A stretch of 64,000 nucleotides of DNA from Mimachlamys varia. Lineage: Eukaryota; Mollusca; Bivalvia; Pectinida; Pectinidae. The translations under genes and the position numbers were made by a program. Location of the stretch: positions 8,179,282-8,243,281 of the forward strand of contig OX392536.1 of the NCBI GenBank assembly GCA_947623455.1, in the 5' to 3' direction. The notes beneath the pieces are model-generated. The model was not told where the DNA came from and did not search any database. It saw only the letters and a program-made list of their open reading frames with translations. This document shows, in pieces, positions 1 to 11,554 of this stretch. Numbering within the stretch: position 1 is the stretch's first letter; every line of letters starts with the position of its first letter.

Positions 1-288
1 TACTGGATGGATCTACTCGTTTCATATGCAGGTTCCTTTTAGTCTCTAGTAGTGCTGTTTTGATCAGAAAACAAAATGGCTGCAAGACGGCCATGTTGGA
101 TTTTGACAATGAAATTTTGTTACCGTTATATCTTGAGAAGTACTGAATGGATCTTTCCCTAATTTCATATGCAGGTTCCCTGTGGTGCATAGTTGCGCTT
201 TATTGATATATGGACTGATCAGAAAAACAAAATGGCTGCCAGGTGGCCATGTTGGATTTTGACCATGAAAATTTTGTTACCTTTGTAT
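1..288. repeat. Two tandem copies of a ~140-bp dispersed repeat
   Basis: The unit beginning TACTGGATGGATCT at 1 recurs as TACTGAATGGATCT at 141. Both contain TTTCATATGCAGGTTCC and, further on, AACAAAATGGCTGC followed by GGCCATGTTGGATTTTGAC. A degenerate relative with 'gatggctgacatacggccat' sits near 4515-4560. No coding potential is seen. Confidence 0.75.
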
Positions 289-1289
289 CTGTGTATTCTC
301 AAATATCATAGGTAGGTTAATTTCGTTTGATGCTCAGTTATGCATGGTCCATTTTTGGACAGATCCGATTAGGGCTTGGATGATACAGTAATGCCCCGAT
401 CCGATACGTATCACGATACTTATTGGGAAAACATGTTCAAACATTCGACATTAAGGAGGCTCGACCCTTTCGCAATTAACTGCTAGATTAAATGTGTTAT
501 ATATCTAGCAGACAAATTTCAGTATTCACAGTCAAATTATTTACATATATCATATAGTTACATAAAGCACAAGCAAAAAATAGAATCAAAATATCACAGA
601 CTAGCAGTTTATGCTACTTATTGAAAACTAGATGTAAAACTGTGTCTAGGGTGGTTGTCTCCTTTGATGCTATTAGGAGGTTTTTGAAGTGGGTAGTATT
701 TTAACATAACATATATACTGTGAATGCCACAAGCCTAAAACATTTCAGAACATAACAACTACCGGCATTCTGTGTTATATTTTTAACAGCATAATAGTGC
801 ATATAATGACACCAGGCACAACCCTTGTGTAAACGTTCTGCCAACATGGATAATTCTACCACTCGCCAACTCTTTCTCCAGTTTGAGAAACCATGGCCAG
901 TTGTACCTGTACTATAGGCCTACCGTCCGATTCTGTTTCTATACTGTTGCCGTCGCTGTCAGTGTCCGACCATGTGTCGATATTGTGTACGTCTATTTTT
1001 GTTATTGTTTTGCAATAGGAGTGGTCGTGACAATACTTTATTTGTTCGTAATCTTGAGTTATAGACTTGAACCATCCCCTCTCATCTCGCCAAATAATAA
1101 AATAATTTGTTCCAGAAATTTAAGAATATTTATCCTTTAATGACATGACAAATGTTGTATTTCTCTTGTTTACAAGTTTATTTCATCCTTGAAATTGAGC
1201 TACAATACCAATAACTTTATTCAGGTGACCTTGACCTTTGATCTGGTGACCTTGACATTTTCGTCAGTCGGCTCTTATTTATAGCCACC
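289..1289. other. Non-coding stretch, no gene seen
   Basis: AT-rich sequence without a recognisable gene. Around 395-420 a short piece (CCGATACGTATCACGATAC) resembles the TATCGTGATACG array at 13.6-13.95 kb. Around 1222-1260 there are two GTGACCTTGAC motifs of a type common in dispersed molluscan repeats. An 85-codon open frame at 883-1140 has no family resemblance. Confidence 0.5.
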
Positions 1290-1425
1290 GCTGATCTGAA
1301 TTCGATCAAATTTGGTCAGAAGCATCCCAAAGGGTTGGGGACTCAAAATTGTAAAAAAAAAATGGCGGGGCTTAACCACCTTGGGGGCTGTGTCAAAAAG
1401 AGTCAATTTGGCTATAATGATAAAA
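1290..1425 (+). repeat. Solitary degenerate monomer of the ~157-bp repeat
   Basis: The order CAGAAGCATCCC, GGGGACTCAAAATTGT, GGCGGGGCTT, CTTGGGGGCTG, AAAAAGAGT...TTGGCTAT matches the monomers in the Helentron-like element at 36.3-37.7 kb, so this is a lone, diverged copy of the same family. Confidence 0.55.
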
Positions 1426-1837
1426 AACGAGTAATCTTCACTGAAACCGAGCAATAGATATTGCTCTTATTTGCCTCACTAGGTAGCATCACTATGAGGT
1501 GGACATATAGTGGAGCTGATACCAATATACAATTGCTTGCCATCAAAAGACAATCACAATGACTCCAGGGTCTGCCAAGCCCTTACAGGCTTGGTCTCTT
1601 GAGTCATAACTTTTAATGATTGAGATCCCATTACATTACTGCATAATATATATAACATCCCATTACATTGCTGCAAGGAGATGCTGTGGCAGATCCAGAT
1701 CCTCCTTGGAAATGTTTGTGCTAATTAACTTAATATGTAACATGAGAAGTAGAGGATGATAATAATTTAAAAGTAAAAACGTCTATGTTTCAAATGCAAC
1801 ATATATCCAAGAAAAAGTCAGTTTTGCTATGATATAT

Positions 1838-1906
1838 TTCTATAGTGAAGTGGTAATCACACTTGCCACTCTGTGGTGGGAGACCCAGTTTCAATTCCTG
1901 GTAGAA
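1838..1906 (+). mobile_element. tRNA-derived SINE head (relic)
   Basis: An A-box-like segment (TATAGTGAAGTGGTAATCAC) is followed at the expected spacing by a B-box-like segment (CAGTTTCAATTCCTGG). This is the internal RNA polymerase III promoter arrangement of tRNA-derived SINEs. The acceptor stem does not pair convincingly, so a working tRNA gene is unlikely. Confidence 0.45.
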
Positions 1907-1970
1907 ATAACAGCATTACTTGAAATAATTTAAACATTTCAAAATATAAATATATGTAACTAATGTGGTA

Positions 1971-2960
1971 CAGACCCGTACACGTTCGCTGTTCCATCTT
2001 AGACGCAAACGGTACGGAAGTGCTTCGGAAATGCTACTCAAATGATACGGAAATTCTACGAAAACGGTACGGAAATGCTACAGAAATGCTACGCGAACGG
2101 TACGGAAATGCTACAGAAATGCTACACAAATGGTACGGAAATGCTACGGGTGACGCTTGCAAACGGTCGATCACATTTACGGATTTTTATAAAAACGGAT
2201 CCACATAATCACACATACAAACGAAATGAAATACCCATAATGCATTGGGGAACGTGTGCTGAAACCGAATGTGGAGATTCAGCGTGTACACATGCGTACG
2301 ATTGTTTTTTAATGTTTGCTTTGCCATTAAGATAATGGTATGAGAGTGAAACAAACAGACATGCCTTAAAAGTAATTGGGAACAATATCAAATATCGGTA
2401 ATATTGGAACATGTATTAAATTTTTCCGTCATAGAGACCTGACGTACGCTGACAGGTAGGCCTGGGCATCAGTCGGAACACCTCGGATATTCTCTTCCGA
2501 GCTTTCCGGAGAGGCCCGATGTTGTCCGACTGGCTGGGGCATATGACCTTGATATTTTTATTTTATTTTTTTTAATGTTAAATTTAGTCAGATTCATACA
2601 TATTCATAAAAGCCTTGTTTGTTGTTTTGTAAATTTTTGAGACTGAGATTATTTACAAAATTCTGAGTTTATGCAGCTTATAAAAACATGAACTATTCGT
2701 TTCGTCAGATTTATTCCGTAAAATTTCCAACCGAACGTTTCGCGAACGCTTTGTAAATGACGCTAGTGCTACGGAAATGGTACGGTAGTGCGACGCAAAT
2801 GCTATGGTAATGCTACGGTAGTGCGACGCAAATGCTACGGTAATGCTACGGAAATGCTACGCAAACGGTACGGAAATGCTACGGTAATGGTATGGAAGTG
2901 CTACGGAAATGCTACGCAAACGGTACGCTTAAAGTGGAACAGCGAACGTGTACGGGTCTG
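1971..2960. mobile_element. 990-bp TA-flanked MITE with subterminal minisatellite
   Basis: The ends are inverted copies: CAGACCCGTACACGTTCGCT at 1971 and its reverse complement ending at 2960, identical for about 26 bp and similar a little further. Both ends are directly flanked by TA (1969-1970, 2961-2962), the target duplication of Tc1/mariner-type transposons. Just inside each end lies an array of short units such as GGTACGGAAATGCTACG (about 1995-2170 and 2770-2935) in opposite orientation. No transposase remains, so it is non-autonomous. A GC-rich imperfect foldback with CAGTCGGA / TCCGACTG ends lies inside it at about 2469-2531. Confidence 0.85.
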
Positions 2961-2974
2961 TACATTCTATATAA

Positions 2975-3125
2975 TTTTTACATGCCCGTCAAAAATGACA
3001 GGACATAGTATGGTATGGCTTTGTCCGTTTTGAAAATATTCACTAGAGTAACCTCCCTTTGGAATGCAATTTCTGGCATTATGTACAAAATGTCCTAAGT
3101 TTTTTGCATTCTCTTCAATTTCTCT
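2975..3125. repeat. Dispersed 'CCCGTCAAAAATGA' repeat, copy 1
   Basis: It shares CCCGTCAAAAATGA, GTATGGTATGGC, AATATTCACTAGAGT, TTTGGAATGC and GGCATTATGTA in the same order with 39545-39820. Both are fragments of one interspersed repeat family. No coding capacity. Confidence 0.65.
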
Positions 3126-3299
3126 CAAATTTGGTATGTGACTTTAATTAAGCAGCTGTAATATTTAACATATATTACGGGTTTGGTGATCATGAGGTGT
3201 TTCAATTTTTTGCGTAACAGCATTGAATATATCTGTTAAATATAGGCATTATGTATAAAAAAAGGGTTTCTGTCAGAAAGTGGTGTTATACCTCCCGCA

Positions 3300-4560
3300 A
3301 TGAAGTTATTATCCCCCTCCTTGCAATGAAGCAAGGGGATATACTGGAATCACTCTGACTGTCTGCAGTTACTTGTCTTGATATCTCCTCCTAATTAACT
3401 AACTGGTAGATTTCAATGAAAATTAACATGATCAATATATATATGTTATGTAGTTTTATTTCAGATTTCGACCCCTTTTTAGGGAGTTATGACTTTTTTT
3501 TCCATACTTACATGTACATTGCAATTTTACTTTGCATTTCATTTAGATGGTATGACCTACATTGCAGACCCCTGTCATACACTATCTCCTCCTAATTAAC
3601 TAACTGGTAGATTTCAATGAAAATTAACATGAATGATCAATATCTATATGTCATGTAGTTTTATTTCAGATTTCGATCCCTTTTTAGGGAGTTATGACTT
3701 TTTTTTTCCATACTTACATGTACATTTGCAATTTTACTTTGCATTTTATTTAGATGGTATGACCTACATTGCAGACCCCTGTCATACACCATTGGACATT
3801 AAAAAAACAAACCCAAAAGTGTTCAATTCTCTATATATGGATATCAGTGGGAGCATTCATGTCACACTGATATATCCTGTTCATATTTCATATTCAATTT
3901 TTTTTAAGGGAGATTATGTACCTGCAGTGTTTTTGCTGCCTTGATTTTACAGCAACCTGTGCCTTATTGAATTGGGAGAAATAAGTAGGATTTTCAGATA
4001 AATAGGGAAAATATTCTTGAATTTTGCTTCATTTTGTGAAAAAGCACAAATTTTGACCAGGGGAAACACCCTTATGCCCTGGCTGTAAAAATGGGCAAAC
4101 AAAATCACTGTCCCTTGATGCAAATATTAAACTTGTCTGGAATATCTGTCTTCATTTACAGGCCATCATCATTTCACCGAAGCTTCACATGGGTGAGAAG
4201 TACATGTATGTTATGTATAGTTGTGCATTTCAGTTTTATTTCAGATTTCAACCCCCTTTAAGGGAGTTATAGCCCTTCATGGGGAAAGCTTGTCTGGATA
4301 GATTTGATGTAGCGCATGAATGATCAGTATGTTACATGTATGTACATTGTAGTTGTGCATTAGCATTTAATTTCAGAGTTGACTTCCTTTAAGGGAGTTA
4401 CATCCCTTTACGTGAAATAACTTTTTGGAGATCTTCCCATTTCTGTAAGTTGAACATCAAGGTCAGTAAAGGATTATTAACTACCAGCTTTTGATTTTGG
4501 GACTGCTCAGAAAAAAAGATGGCTGACATACGGCCATCTTAATAGTTTTGACAATGGAAA
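3300..4560. repeat. Cluster of dispersed repeats including a 201-bp tandem duplication
   Basis: The segment starting TATCTCCTCCTAATTAACTA at 3382 is repeated at 3583, a period of about 201 bp, ending with TGCAGACCCCTGTCATACAC in both. Shorter relatives with TTTCAGATTTCAACCCC and AAGGGAGTTATAGCCC follow near 4230-4290 and 4370-4410. Open frames here merely run through the repeat. Confidence 0.7.
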
Positions 4561-4654
4561 TTTCTTATTTCTTATGTAGGTTCACTAGTTCTTAGTTCTA
4601 TTTGTTTTTGAAACTGAAAAAAGCAAGGTAATTAAAGTATCTTGCTCAAGGATG

Positions 4655-4735
4655 CAAAAAAATAAGTGCCCTGGTCAGGACTAGAATTCGCAATCCTTCA
4701 ATCATGAGCCCAGCGCCCTATCACTAGACTTCCAT
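4655..4735 (-). mobile_element. tRNA-derived SINE relic
   Basis: Read on the - strand, GTCTAGTGATAGGGCGCTGG (A-box-like) is followed by GCGAATTCTAGTCC (B-box-like). The arrangement fits a decayed tRNA-type pol III promoter. The flanks show no tRNA acceptor stem. Confidence 0.4.
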
Positions 4736-5888
4736 ACGTGTACCTTCTACACTCATTCCATCTGTGACATCCCTTCAGGTGTCACCCCACTAGTAAAGAT
4801 GGTTCCAAAGTGAGTATTTCTGCATCCATGTTACATATTGAAGTCATTTATTCTATTAAGTTAAGCGTTCTATGTAATGTATGTTCGCTTAACACTGAAT
4901 ATGAGTGCCACTTAGAAAACAGTGTATATGTGATACCAACTTATAGGAAGTACTACAGTGAGCCGCCTTGCCTGCGGCACCCGATAGTGTTCTGCCAGTA
5001 ATATTATATACATCTTTAGGCATGAGTAAAGCAACTGATGCTTTCGCGTACAATTTCTTTATTTGTTTATGGATAGATCTGTGTTGCTAAAACGATTTAA
5101 ACAAAGTTTGCACATATTCATTAACGTTTATACTTTTGACTCTCGTTTTGCATTATAGTGTCGCCAGTCGCTTGACTTATAGGACCAGCATTTAATTTAG
5201 CACTCGCACAAGAGTGTACTTACGTACTTTACATGTACCAAAATAAACCGGTCTATCTTGTCTCTTCTCTGTAAAGTGTCCTACGTCCTACATGGCGGGT
5301 GTCGTCGATGAAGCATAAGACGCTTACTCTTTCGGAACATTTGGTCTTATTCTCTTGTGCATTTACGAGAGTCTCCATGTAAATCTTTCTTTTGTTCCTA
5401 GTTTGCCTCTATTTTAATCGATTTTGAGTTCAGATTTTGGTTTTGTTGACGCTTTAGTATTCTCCGATTTATTTTTTGACACAATTAACGACCGGTTTAT
5501 CCAATGTTTTAAATTTAAACTATTTTGCGCAGATCATTGCATCAACATCATTCCAAACAGCATTCCGAGATCTAAATTTTTTTTATTCTTGTTCTTTTAC
5601 CTCGCCCCTCCTTCCCTTCCATTTTGGAATATTCCCACCTCTCCAACAATAATACTGCACACGTTTCAATAGCATTTGATAATTGCAAACACTTCAAAGT
5701 TGTATGTCGAAACAAACGGAATTTGATCGTATGTTTTGTTTGTTGTTTGTTGTTTTTTGTTGTTTTTTTTTTATTATTTTGTTAAACGGGTAGAGGCCCT
5801 TTATCAAACGGAAGTTATAAATCTAGGCCATTTTGGCTTCTCCACATTTTGAAACAATAACAGTTTTATTGGTCTTTTGTCTGAGTAG
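4736..5888. other. Upstream intron or intergenic stretch
   Basis: No exon was found here for the gene that follows. A T-rich tract (about 5735-5785) precedes the acceptor by roughly 100 bp. The GTPase and leucine-rich-repeat parts expected in a full Roco protein are not visible anywhere upstream in the window. Confidence 0.45.
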
Positions 5889-6843
5889 GTATCTTCACTG
5901 CACGAGGTCTGTGATCTATTTCCCGGAATTCGACTACGTCATCAACGACCCCCAGTGGCTTGCGGACTGTTTTGGCCTCCTCATTACCGATGATCAGTTT
6001 CTCCCACAAAACGATCTCGTGCTTGCCCGGGACCTAGAGAATTACAAGACCAAGGGCGAGTTGACTCAGAAGTTGATAGACGGCCTTCTAAGCCTAGAAC
6101 AAAATCAAGATTTCTTGCCCCATAAGTCAATACTCATGGCTTTGATGGAAAAATTTGGACTTGTCGTACGGATAATGATTTCAGAATCCAACACAGCAAG
6201 TGAACGCTTCAGTGAGACGTACACCATTCCAAGCAAACTTATGGAGCTAGGAAACATCGATGGTGTCACCAATGAAGTCAATGGCCTTAAGTGGAGGAAT
6301 CTTGATGTCTCAAAAACATTGTGCTTCATATTCCATGATGTCTTTGTACCAGAGGAGCTCTTCCACAGAGTCTTTGCCACGATTCTGAGGACTTACAGAA
6401 CAGCACCACTATCAGCAAGACACGTAGAAGACGCACTCAGAAGAAACCGCCCGACGACAAACGACACGACTTGCCTTTACAGAGGGTTTGGCTGCTTCGA
6501 AATCAACGATCTGTGCAGGATGATCGTGTCGATGCACTGGGAGCGGTCTACCATTGCTGTGACATTGTTCAGTCCTTCCGAATCAAAACTTCCTCCGGGC
6601 TCTGGACTACTTGTAAGGAATACTCTGGAACGCATTTTACATGAGACGCTGGGGGTGAGCAACCAGCAACACTTCCAGTACACTCACAACCTGCACTGTA
6701 ACTTTCACCTGAGTCCGTACGACACTCCTGTAGAGCTGTACAGCATCAACCACGCAGAGGGAGGCATGGCATGTAAAGGAGCAGAATGCTGCGGGATTCA
6801 CCGACTGAAAAATTCAGATCTTTCGTTTTGGGCTATCAATGAG
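5889..6843 (+). CDS. Exon A: COR domain
   Basis: The acceptor is TTTTGTCTGAGTAG before 5889 and the donor is GAG/GTACAT after 6843. The open frame is 955 nt and uses the third base of a codon split with an unseen upstream exon. The COR signature (YFPEFDYVINDPQWLADCF) lies at the start, and a second half follows with predicted helix-rich sequence. Near the end is a cluster of Cys and His residues (HCNFHL, CKGAECCGIH), also typical of this gene family in molluscs by my recollection. An ATG at 5833 is in frame but lies in what looks like intron sequence, so I do not take it as the start. Confidence 0.8.
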
Positions 6844-9800
6844 GTACATTAACTGTAATATAAATATATTTTAGTTTTCTAGTTTATATACAAGCATTTC
6901 AAACAATCCTGTTCTATTAACCGCTGGATAATTTGCTTTATGGCAAAAATATATGCTATTTATTATTTCTAGCATTTCTTTACTGTATCCCCATAATGGT
7001 GTGCTTCATCTACATATCATATATATATATAACTGTATATCAGCATGTATACCATATCAATATGTTATTGTTTAATTTTATATCTTCCTACAGGGTTCTA
7101 GAAATTCAGAAAGGCCTCGTTTTAGTGACGGTAATTATGTTGTTGTGTTGGTTTTTTTTGTTCTTTTTGTTCTTTTTTTTCATTTCCGTTAAAGAATATA
7201 ATTATGCGAAACGTTAACGAGATTAGATAACGTACATTTATCCACGTAAAAGGTGCGAGAAAACATTAAAAAGTTTGATTTCAAAAAGTTTTATAACAAA
7301 ATTGCCTTCGTAGTCATTTATATTTCATAATATGAAATATTAAAATCAAATCATTGTTATATCTTAACGTAATTACGTTAAGATATGAAAATGATATAAT
7401 GTATATAATCATATTGGTGGCATGACGTTGTCCTTGCGTGGTTGTTAGAATGGAAAGGCATATCCAAACTCATTACGTGCTTAAGTTGTTCGACGGAACG
7501 TACTTAAAAGTAAAATATATGTCGTACTTATCGTAAAACTAACAACAATAAACACTCTGTGACTAGCAAACTGTTTTTATTCATCAGATGTGCCCTGCCT
7601 TGACAGAAGACCGACTCCACAAGAGCTTGGTCGACTGGCGTACAAAGTCAGCCCGTCCTGTTGTTTTGAACTATTCCTAGAACTTGGTCTCTCCATGCCC
7701 GATATCTTACACATGCAGCATGAGGCAAGCAGTCTGGCATCTGTTACTCAGATCACGAGGATGTTTTTGAAATGGACGAACACCTACCCAAACCAGACTT
7801 TCCGTCATATAGAAAAGGCGTTGACGAAGGTCGACGGGTCTATAGAGATCCTTGCCACGACCTCGGAGACTGGCTGGGAATATGAGAATCTAGGTAATTC
7901 ACAGTAACTTATTTCTGACAGAGAATTGTTTATATTAAAATGAAAACTGACTACGATGAGAGAGTTATACATTAATATTAGCACCAAGTCCAAGCTCTTT
8001 ATTTGCTGAAGTTTTACAACGTTTGGCAATTACAAGCCACACAGGAATCCAGGGCACATACACTTTCATTCGTAATCTCTATTAATATCATTGAAAACTT
8101 TTACAAATCATCATCATTAAACTCTTTTATCTACTCCCACACATCATCATCATCACTATTCGTCCATTCATAACCATCCGTTCTAGTACACTCAAAAACG
8201 ACTTAATTAGCATTGAAGTATGTTATTTGTGAAAAGTTATACAATATAAATAATTTTCATTAGCATATATGGGACATGTTTCTTTAAATAACCTGTTCTA
8301 ATGGTGACCTCTTCATAAGTCAGATATAAGTTATTAATTTTTTGTCTATATTCAACTTTGAGTAAATGAATGGGTTTATACGTACTAGCTTAACTCAGAT
8401 ATCTGAATAGCTTTTACATTTAATTAAGGATTAAATGTCTATTTTGTTGCTTGCCTTGGCTGATGAAGTCAAATGAACCTCGTGCCAATGAAGTGAACTG
8501 CGAACCATTTGCACGAGGGTCACTTGACTTCATCAGCCGATGCAAGCAACAAAATAAACATTCAATCCTTATATTTACGTTAACTATTTTCAATTACCCG
8601 CCATTTGCATATGCTTTAAGCTGCCGGTGTCACACGCTGTTTCACTTTTGTTACATGTTTGCACACTTATCACCATGTATGTACTTACGCGGAACAGCCG
8701 ATAGCTAGCTTCATTCATCACTAGGAAACAGAAAAAAATGTAGTACAGAGACAAGATTATCATTTGTTTATTTTTATATATGCTTTAATCATACCTTTCA
8801 AACTTTTACCTTTCCAGTATAGAATTGATTACGAGAGTATTTTAAAGCAGTAAACATAACGAAGTCGTGATTTGGTCACAGTGGAAGCGAGTCGAATGAA
8901 ATTGTCGGAAGTCGGATTTCGGTTAGGCCTATGTATATTGAAAACATTTGATTGACAGTGCAGTTAGGCAGAGCTTATTGACGAAAGTATGATGAATGAC
9001 ATTGGTAACAGGATAAGTAATTTGACGATTTGGGATATTGACCGAAAACTGCAAACTTTTAAGGTAGGCACAAGGTACGGTTATGTATCAACCAGATCAC
9101 AGGTGCCTGAGAATTCGTTACATCTAGTTTTTGACCTAAACTGGGGTTTTTAGAGTATGCTCACACTTTTGGAGGTTTAGATCAATTTCCGATAAACATA
9201 CCACCCTTATGGCCGAATCCATACTCCTCAGAAGTATAACATTATTCTAGACACCGTAGTTTAGATCCAAAATTACGCTGTAAGTAACCAATTCTCAGGG
9301 CCCCTATGCGCAAGGTAGGTTAGGTCATACAAAAGTTTATCTAGCTTATTAGTGTCGTGAACATGTTTCATCTGTCGAAAATAGAATCTAACGTATGCCT
9401 CTTCTTAAAAGAGAATTGATTTTCTGTGACCAATATCAAACGTTTAATTTTAGTATCGGAAATGAAATAAAATCACGAAATTTGAAGGGCAGGTGATTCC
9501 ATTTGCATTTCGCACGATCATTGAGGAAACCTTTTAGGAATTTAGGACGAATATATTAAATCTTGCTTTCAGAAATGTCAGTATTTTGTCAGATTAAGTA
9601 TTATTAAAGCTATCTAGTTGCGATATGATAATGGCATAACTCAATTGGCAAGTAAAACAGTTGTTTTACGTGTGTAGTAATTCCGTATTGTAGGCATACA
9701 CAACGTTAATGCTACACTGTTGTAAACAAATGTATTATTTCGCCAGGAACGAAAAATCGCGTGGCCCACTCACTTCATCGGTAAATGTAGTGAGTAGGGT

Positions 9801-11554
9801 TTACTAGTTTCATTGAGGCGGAGCGAAGTAAAAAGGTATATATTTATGAAATGATATTCGTCCTCTATTTCATTTGCAAGGTGGTGTATATATCAGAAAT
9901 GACACTGTCACTCTACATATTGTTTACATATTTGCTGGAGATATTAGAAAAGATAGCGTCACTTTAAATAACGTATTGATATTTGATGTAAATACAAGAA
10001 AGGACATTTTCAAACCTATTTTTATGTCTAAATACTTTGTATAGATATTTGGAGGAAAAGTCACCAGACTTAATGTATAAATAGTTGGTATAGATATTAG
10101 AAAAGATAGTGTCACTTTATGTACAAACATCCATCGTAGATACTAGTTTTACCCAATTATTATGTAATAAGCTAAGCTTGTTGTAGAGAAGAGTGTCACT
10201 CTATACAATGTATCAATTAATATTATGGACACTAGGGAAGCATTGTCAACCTACATTATGCATCAATATTTGTTATAGATACAAGAGGAAATAGTGTTAA
10301 AAAGTATTGAGACTTGTTATGGATACAAGAGAAAAAGTGTCAAGAAGTATTTAGATTTTTTAAAGATACAAAAAAATATAGTGTTATTCTATTTAATGTA
10401 CAGATTGGTATCGATAATCGAAAAGACGGTTTCACTTTAAATTTTTAAGACAACACATTATCGGGAATCTTTTAAGTAAAATTAAACGATTTGGCAAAGT
10501 TTTTGCTACGTGTCCTGATAAGCTTATCAACAGATTTAGCTTCGTTTGGAAACAAAAACAGAACAGCTAAGAACGGGGCCAGTTGATTCATAGGAATGCC
10601 AGAAACATATATATATATATATACAGTCCACCTGAAGAAACCTGAAAGGGCAGAAAGGCCTTGCGGCAAAGTCTTTGTTTTTTGTTCTTTTTTATATATA
10701 GAAATATATTGATGGAGTCTCTCCATACGTAGGACATTTATGAAAAGCTCCCGTAGTTTTATGTTGAGGAAAATATTCATATTACCAATATGAATATGTG
10801 TTTAGCTAGACCATAGAACTGATAATTTAAATACCATAAACATACTGACGGAGAAGTACTTCTAGGGTCATATGTATTCAAATGTCGTTGTTTTATTTAT
10901 AATGAATACTTTAGGGCACAATAGGTACAGAAATAGATCCACATATGGATCCGATATGTCCAGAATAATAAAAAAAAACCACGGAAACTGTCTATTAATC
11001 TTAAAAGAAAATTCCGCATTAACCCATCCTAAATTGTAGAAAGAATAAAGACATAAGCAAGAAAATAATGTCCTAGATAAAACAAAATATATGTTTTGGC
11101 AACACATTCAAAACAGAATAAAGAAAAAGGTAAAAACACATCCTTCACTAAACAATGGAATATTTTGCTTGTACACACTTTCTAGATTGTTTTCATAAAT
11201 CTTAACATTTTCTGAACATTACCATTACATTTTTCAGGTGACATGGAATCTAACCGAAGGCTGACCAGACAGCTGGTCGTCAGTGAAATACGTGGTCTTG
11301 TAGACAACATAGGCAAGGATTACTTCAACCTGTTCCTGGAGCTTGGGCTATCTGTCCCTGCAATAGAGAGGTGTGAAATTAATCGAGACCATGCTGTGGA
11401 GATGTTTGAGAAGCTCTTGAAGATTTGGATCAACACCTTCGGACATCAGGCAACCATCATCAGAGTAGTGAAGGCGATGAAATTTTGCCAGATGGACTGG
11501 TACTCAACCGCGGAGACATTTTGCGTCCCTGTCGATGCAGAAGCAGGATTTTAA
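5889..11554 (+). CDS. Roco-type COR plus death-domain protein, 3' part of gene (4 exons)
   Basis: Four exons join with matching phases: 5889-6843, 7094-7130, 7588-7893 and 11238-11554, giving 1615 coding bases and a TAA stop. The visible protein (about 538 residues) starts with a COR-like region (motif NDPQWLADCFGLLIT, preceded by SVIYFPEFDY), the dimerisation/regulatory module that follows the Roc GTPase in Roco proteins. A Cys/His-rich tail, a short linker and two death-fold segments (FELFLELGLS, FNLFLELGLS) follow. This build suggests a cytoplasmic signalling scaffold in innate immunity or cell death, as inferred for related bivalve proteins. The first exon begins in mid-codon, so earlier exons (Roc, possibly LRRs) must lie upstream of the window, or the locus is a 5'-truncated copy. 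No AATAAA is obvious just after the stop. Confidence 0.8.
7094..7130 (+). CDS. Exon B: 37-nt micro-exon
   Basis: TATCTTCCTACAG precedes and GTAATTATG follows. The exon encodes about 12 residues (GSRNSERPRFSD) plus one base. It is needed for reading frame: exon A ends in phase 0 while exon C starts with two bases of a split codon, and the extra base supplied here completes it (G+AT). The Ser/Arg-rich sequence is a flexible linker between COR tail and death domain. Confidence 0.7.
7359..7386. repeat. Perfect 28-bp palindrome
   Basis: The half-site ATATCTTAACGTAA is followed directly by its exact reverse complement. It lies in the intron between the micro-exon and the first death-domain exon. 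No flanking element was recognised. Confidence 0.85.
7588..7893 (+). CDS. Exon C: first death-fold domain
   Basis: The acceptor TTTTTATTCATCAG precedes and the donor TAG/GTAATT follows. The peptide reads PTPQELGRLAYKV, then CFELFLELGLSMPDI, then FLKWTNTYPNQTFRHIEKAL. This is the death-domain pattern of an LGL-containing helix pair, a central tryptophan and a closing amphipathic helix ending in AL. It ends one base into a codon. Confidence 0.75.
8426..8570. repeat. Long foldback (inverted arms of ~60 bp)
   Basis: AAGGATTAAATGTCTATTTT at 8426 and its near-perfect reverse complement ending at 8570 enclose a loop of about 20 bp. The arms include TTTTGTTGCTTGC, GGCTGATGAAGTCAA and CCTCGTGC. One arm alone recurs at 57440-57520, at the start of the related repeat there. 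Confidence 0.8.
8571..9860 (+). repeat. Dispersed repeat, copy A, inside the last intron
   Basis: It is collinear, in the same orientation, with 57440-60760. Shared landmarks include CATTCATCACTAGG, AGAGACAAGATT, CGTGATTTGGTCACAG, CGGTTAGGCCTA, CGCCAGGAACGAAAAA and TTTACTAGTTTCATTGAGGC. Copy A lacks the 2.0-kb transposon found in copy B and so shows the uninterrupted form. Confidence 0.8.
9098..9308. mobile_element. 'Cacaggkrcctgag' MITE, copy 1
   Basis: The ends are inverted: CACAGGTGCCTGAGAATTCG at the left, and AACCAATTCTCAGGGCCCCT at the right. CTAGTTTTTGACCTAAACTG and TAGTTTAGATCCAAAA lie inside them. The same arrangement recurs at 33725-34106 and around 58.0-60.2 kb. Confidence 0.65.
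9861..11237. other. Rest of the last intron
   Basis: AT-rich intronic sequence. From 9895 to 10460 there is a very degenerate tandem repeat with the recurring theme 'atattagaaaagatagtgtcacttta' (for example near 9940-9965, 10090-10120 and 10190-10210). An (AT)n run lies at about 10605-10622. No further exon is needed by the splice phases. Confidence 0.5.
11238..11554 (+). CDS. Exon D: second death-fold domain and stop
   Basis: The acceptor CATTTTTCAG lies at 11237 and the first two bases complete the codon split with exon C (G+GT). The peptide has LVVSEIRGLVDNIG, YFNLFLELGLSVPAIERCE and LLKIWINTFGHQATIIRVV, closely parallel to exon C, so the two domains probably arose by exon duplication. 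The frame ends DAEAGF-stop at 11552-11554. The intron before it is 3.3 kb and full of repeats. Confidence 0.75.

Noticed and set aside
883..1140. 85-codon frame near the left end
   Set aside because: Tyr/Val/Phe-rich chance frame in AT-rich DNA, no family resemblance or splice context.
5833..5888. ATG at 5833 as translation start of the COR exon
   Set aside because: The sequence before 5889 looks intronic (T-rich, ending in TAG acceptor), and the COR domain would start abruptly; family architecture demands upstream Roc sequence.
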